Assembly: GCA_049281195.1 (NCBI GenBank)
Contig: JBAPRR010000034.1
Coordinates: forward strand, 1 to 22,719
Source: JBAPRR01 sp049281195
Lineage (GTDB): Bacteria; Actinomycetota; Acidimicrobiia; Acidimicrobiales; CAVXTF01
Length of the DNA stretch: 22,719 bases
Direction: 5' to 3'
The notes beneath the pieces were generated by a model, which saw only the letters and a list, made by a program, of their open reading frames with translations, did no database searches and was not told the DNA's origin. The translations under genes and the position numbers were made by a program. Positions 22,157-22,719 of this stretch are shown one piece after another. Within the stretch, counting starts at the first letter, position 1; each line of letters opens with the position of its first letter.

Positions 22157-22719
22157 TCAAGCCGCAGTCTGATCGTACTCTGCGGGTGTAGCACTCGACG
22201 AGGTGACCTCGCGGTGTAAGGCACTGAGCAGCTTCGTCATGTCTTTGTATCCGCGTACTCGACGAAATGAACGCTCGGCCTCGAGCATGCCGGCTGCGAC
22301 CCAACGCTTCTTCATCGTCCCGTCCTTCCACTTCGTCACCCTGCCGGTGGTGCGCCTGGCGATGGAGATCATCGACTCGATGCAGTTGGTGTTGGTGAGC
22401 GTTTTGGGGAGCGCTCCGCTCACACCGAGGCGTCTCACCGTGAACATGTCGTCGAAGCCTTCGCGCACACTGGCGGCAGCATCGGGGTGATCGGCCTCGA
22501 GCTCTTTAGCAAGCCCCTTTGCTGCTTCGAGTCCCTTTTGCGCATCGGGTTGGGCGAAGATGACCGCGAGGCGCCGATCGATGGTCCCTGCCATCTCCTT
22601 GGGTAGATGACCGGCCACATTCCGGCGCTTGTGGATCGTGCAGCGTTGCACCAACGCCTCTTCTCCGAAGACCTTGCGGATCCCTGACGCGAGCGCCTTG
22701 GCGCCGTCTATGACGCACA
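22090..22719 (-). mobile_element. IS256-family insertion sequence, partial
   Basis: Contains the 3' part of the transposase and its downstream end; the 22090 boundary is a guess, since the matching inverted repeat and target duplication need the missing left end. It marks the right side of the window as a possible rearrangement point. Confidence 0.55.
22157..22719 (-). CDS. IS256-family (Mutator-type) transposase, N-terminal part outside the window
   Basis: The frame runs off the right edge; about 187 C-terminal residues are visible. At the edge it reads VIDGAKALASGIRKVFGEEALVQRCTIHKRRNV, which is the block with the second catalytic Asp (DG) of the DDE triad; the Glu is in TNTNCIESM. RRTTGRVTKWKDGTMKKRWVAAGMLEAERSFRRVRGYKDM is the conserved C-terminal region. 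The protein is intact in the part seen, with no frameshift, ending at TGA (22157). IS256-type elements are about 1.3-1.5 kb, so roughly half the gene is missing. There is no cargo in view. Confidence 0.9.
   Translation of the reverse strand, partial: CVIDGAKALASGIRKVFGEEALVQRCTIHKRRNVAGHLPKEMAGTIDRRLAVIFAQPDAQKGLEAAKGLAKELEADHPDAAASVREGFDDMFTVRRLGVSGALPKTLTNTNCIESMISIARRTTGRVTKWKDGTMKKRWVAAGMLEAERSFRRVRGYKDMTKLLSALHREVTSSSATPAEYDQTAA

Overview
The window looks like chromosomal DNA of a high-GC actinobacterium, most plausibly of the Acidimicrobiia. The clues are two luciferase-like (LLM) F420-type oxidoreductases, many GTG/TTG starts, DUF899/SRPBCC/ArsR genes, and two large secreted proteins built from 'GYW-V-SDGGVFSFGDA' repeats, an architecture common in that class. 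The taxon is inferred from gene content; there is no rRNA or other marker here.

Region 1 (1-10,486) is a catabolic island. A 5'-truncated metallo-beta-lactamase-fold hydrolase on the + strand converges on an unbroken run of 11 minus-strand genes (10,355 down to 740), with overlaps or gaps of at most about 40 bp, so probably one transcript. In transcription order they encode: amidohydrolase, class II aldolase-like protein, CitE-like CoA-ester lyase, LLM oxidoreductase, an unrecognised 179-aa protein, a second amidohydrolase, SnoaL-like protein, two SDRs, alpha/beta hydrolase and a maleylacetate-reductase-like Fe-ADH. A TTGACC-17-TAGGGT promoter sits upstream, and the divergent + strand pair (nitronate monooxygenase, PaaY-like hexapeptide protein, 10,487-12,242) shares the intergenic region, which holds a CAAGCGCTTG palindrome. 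The set suggests degradation of a cyclic or aromatic compound by decarboxylation/hydrolysis, oxidation, C-C cleavage and CoA-ester processing. The substrate cannot be read from the sequence, and two members (an SDR and the alpha/beta hydrolase) lack expected catalytic residues.

Region 2 (12,331-15,519) is a small regulated cassette. A DUF899 thioredoxin-like gene (minus) diverges from an SRPBCC gene plus a cysteine-free ArsR-type regulator (plus), followed by a GxW beta-rich protein and a RibD/DHFR-like reductase, then a small DUF6582-like protein. The divergent intergenic region is the most striking non-coding feature in the window: three 17-nt dyads of form TGCWACYNNNRGTWGCA, centred exactly 33 bp apart, sitting on the -35 and -10 elements of two mirror-image promoters.

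Region 3 (15,520-20,720) is a tandem duplication of a ~2.4-kb gene for a secreted protein: signal peptide, seven C-x5-C modules, one fibronectin-III-like domain, six 42-residue glycine/aromatic repeats. Related, possibly structured leader sequences precede both copies, and an intrinsic terminator follows the second.

Region 4 (20,927-end) holds a stand-alone LLM oxidoreductase, about 330 bp with no supported gene, and the 3' part of an IS256-family transposase that runs off the right edge.
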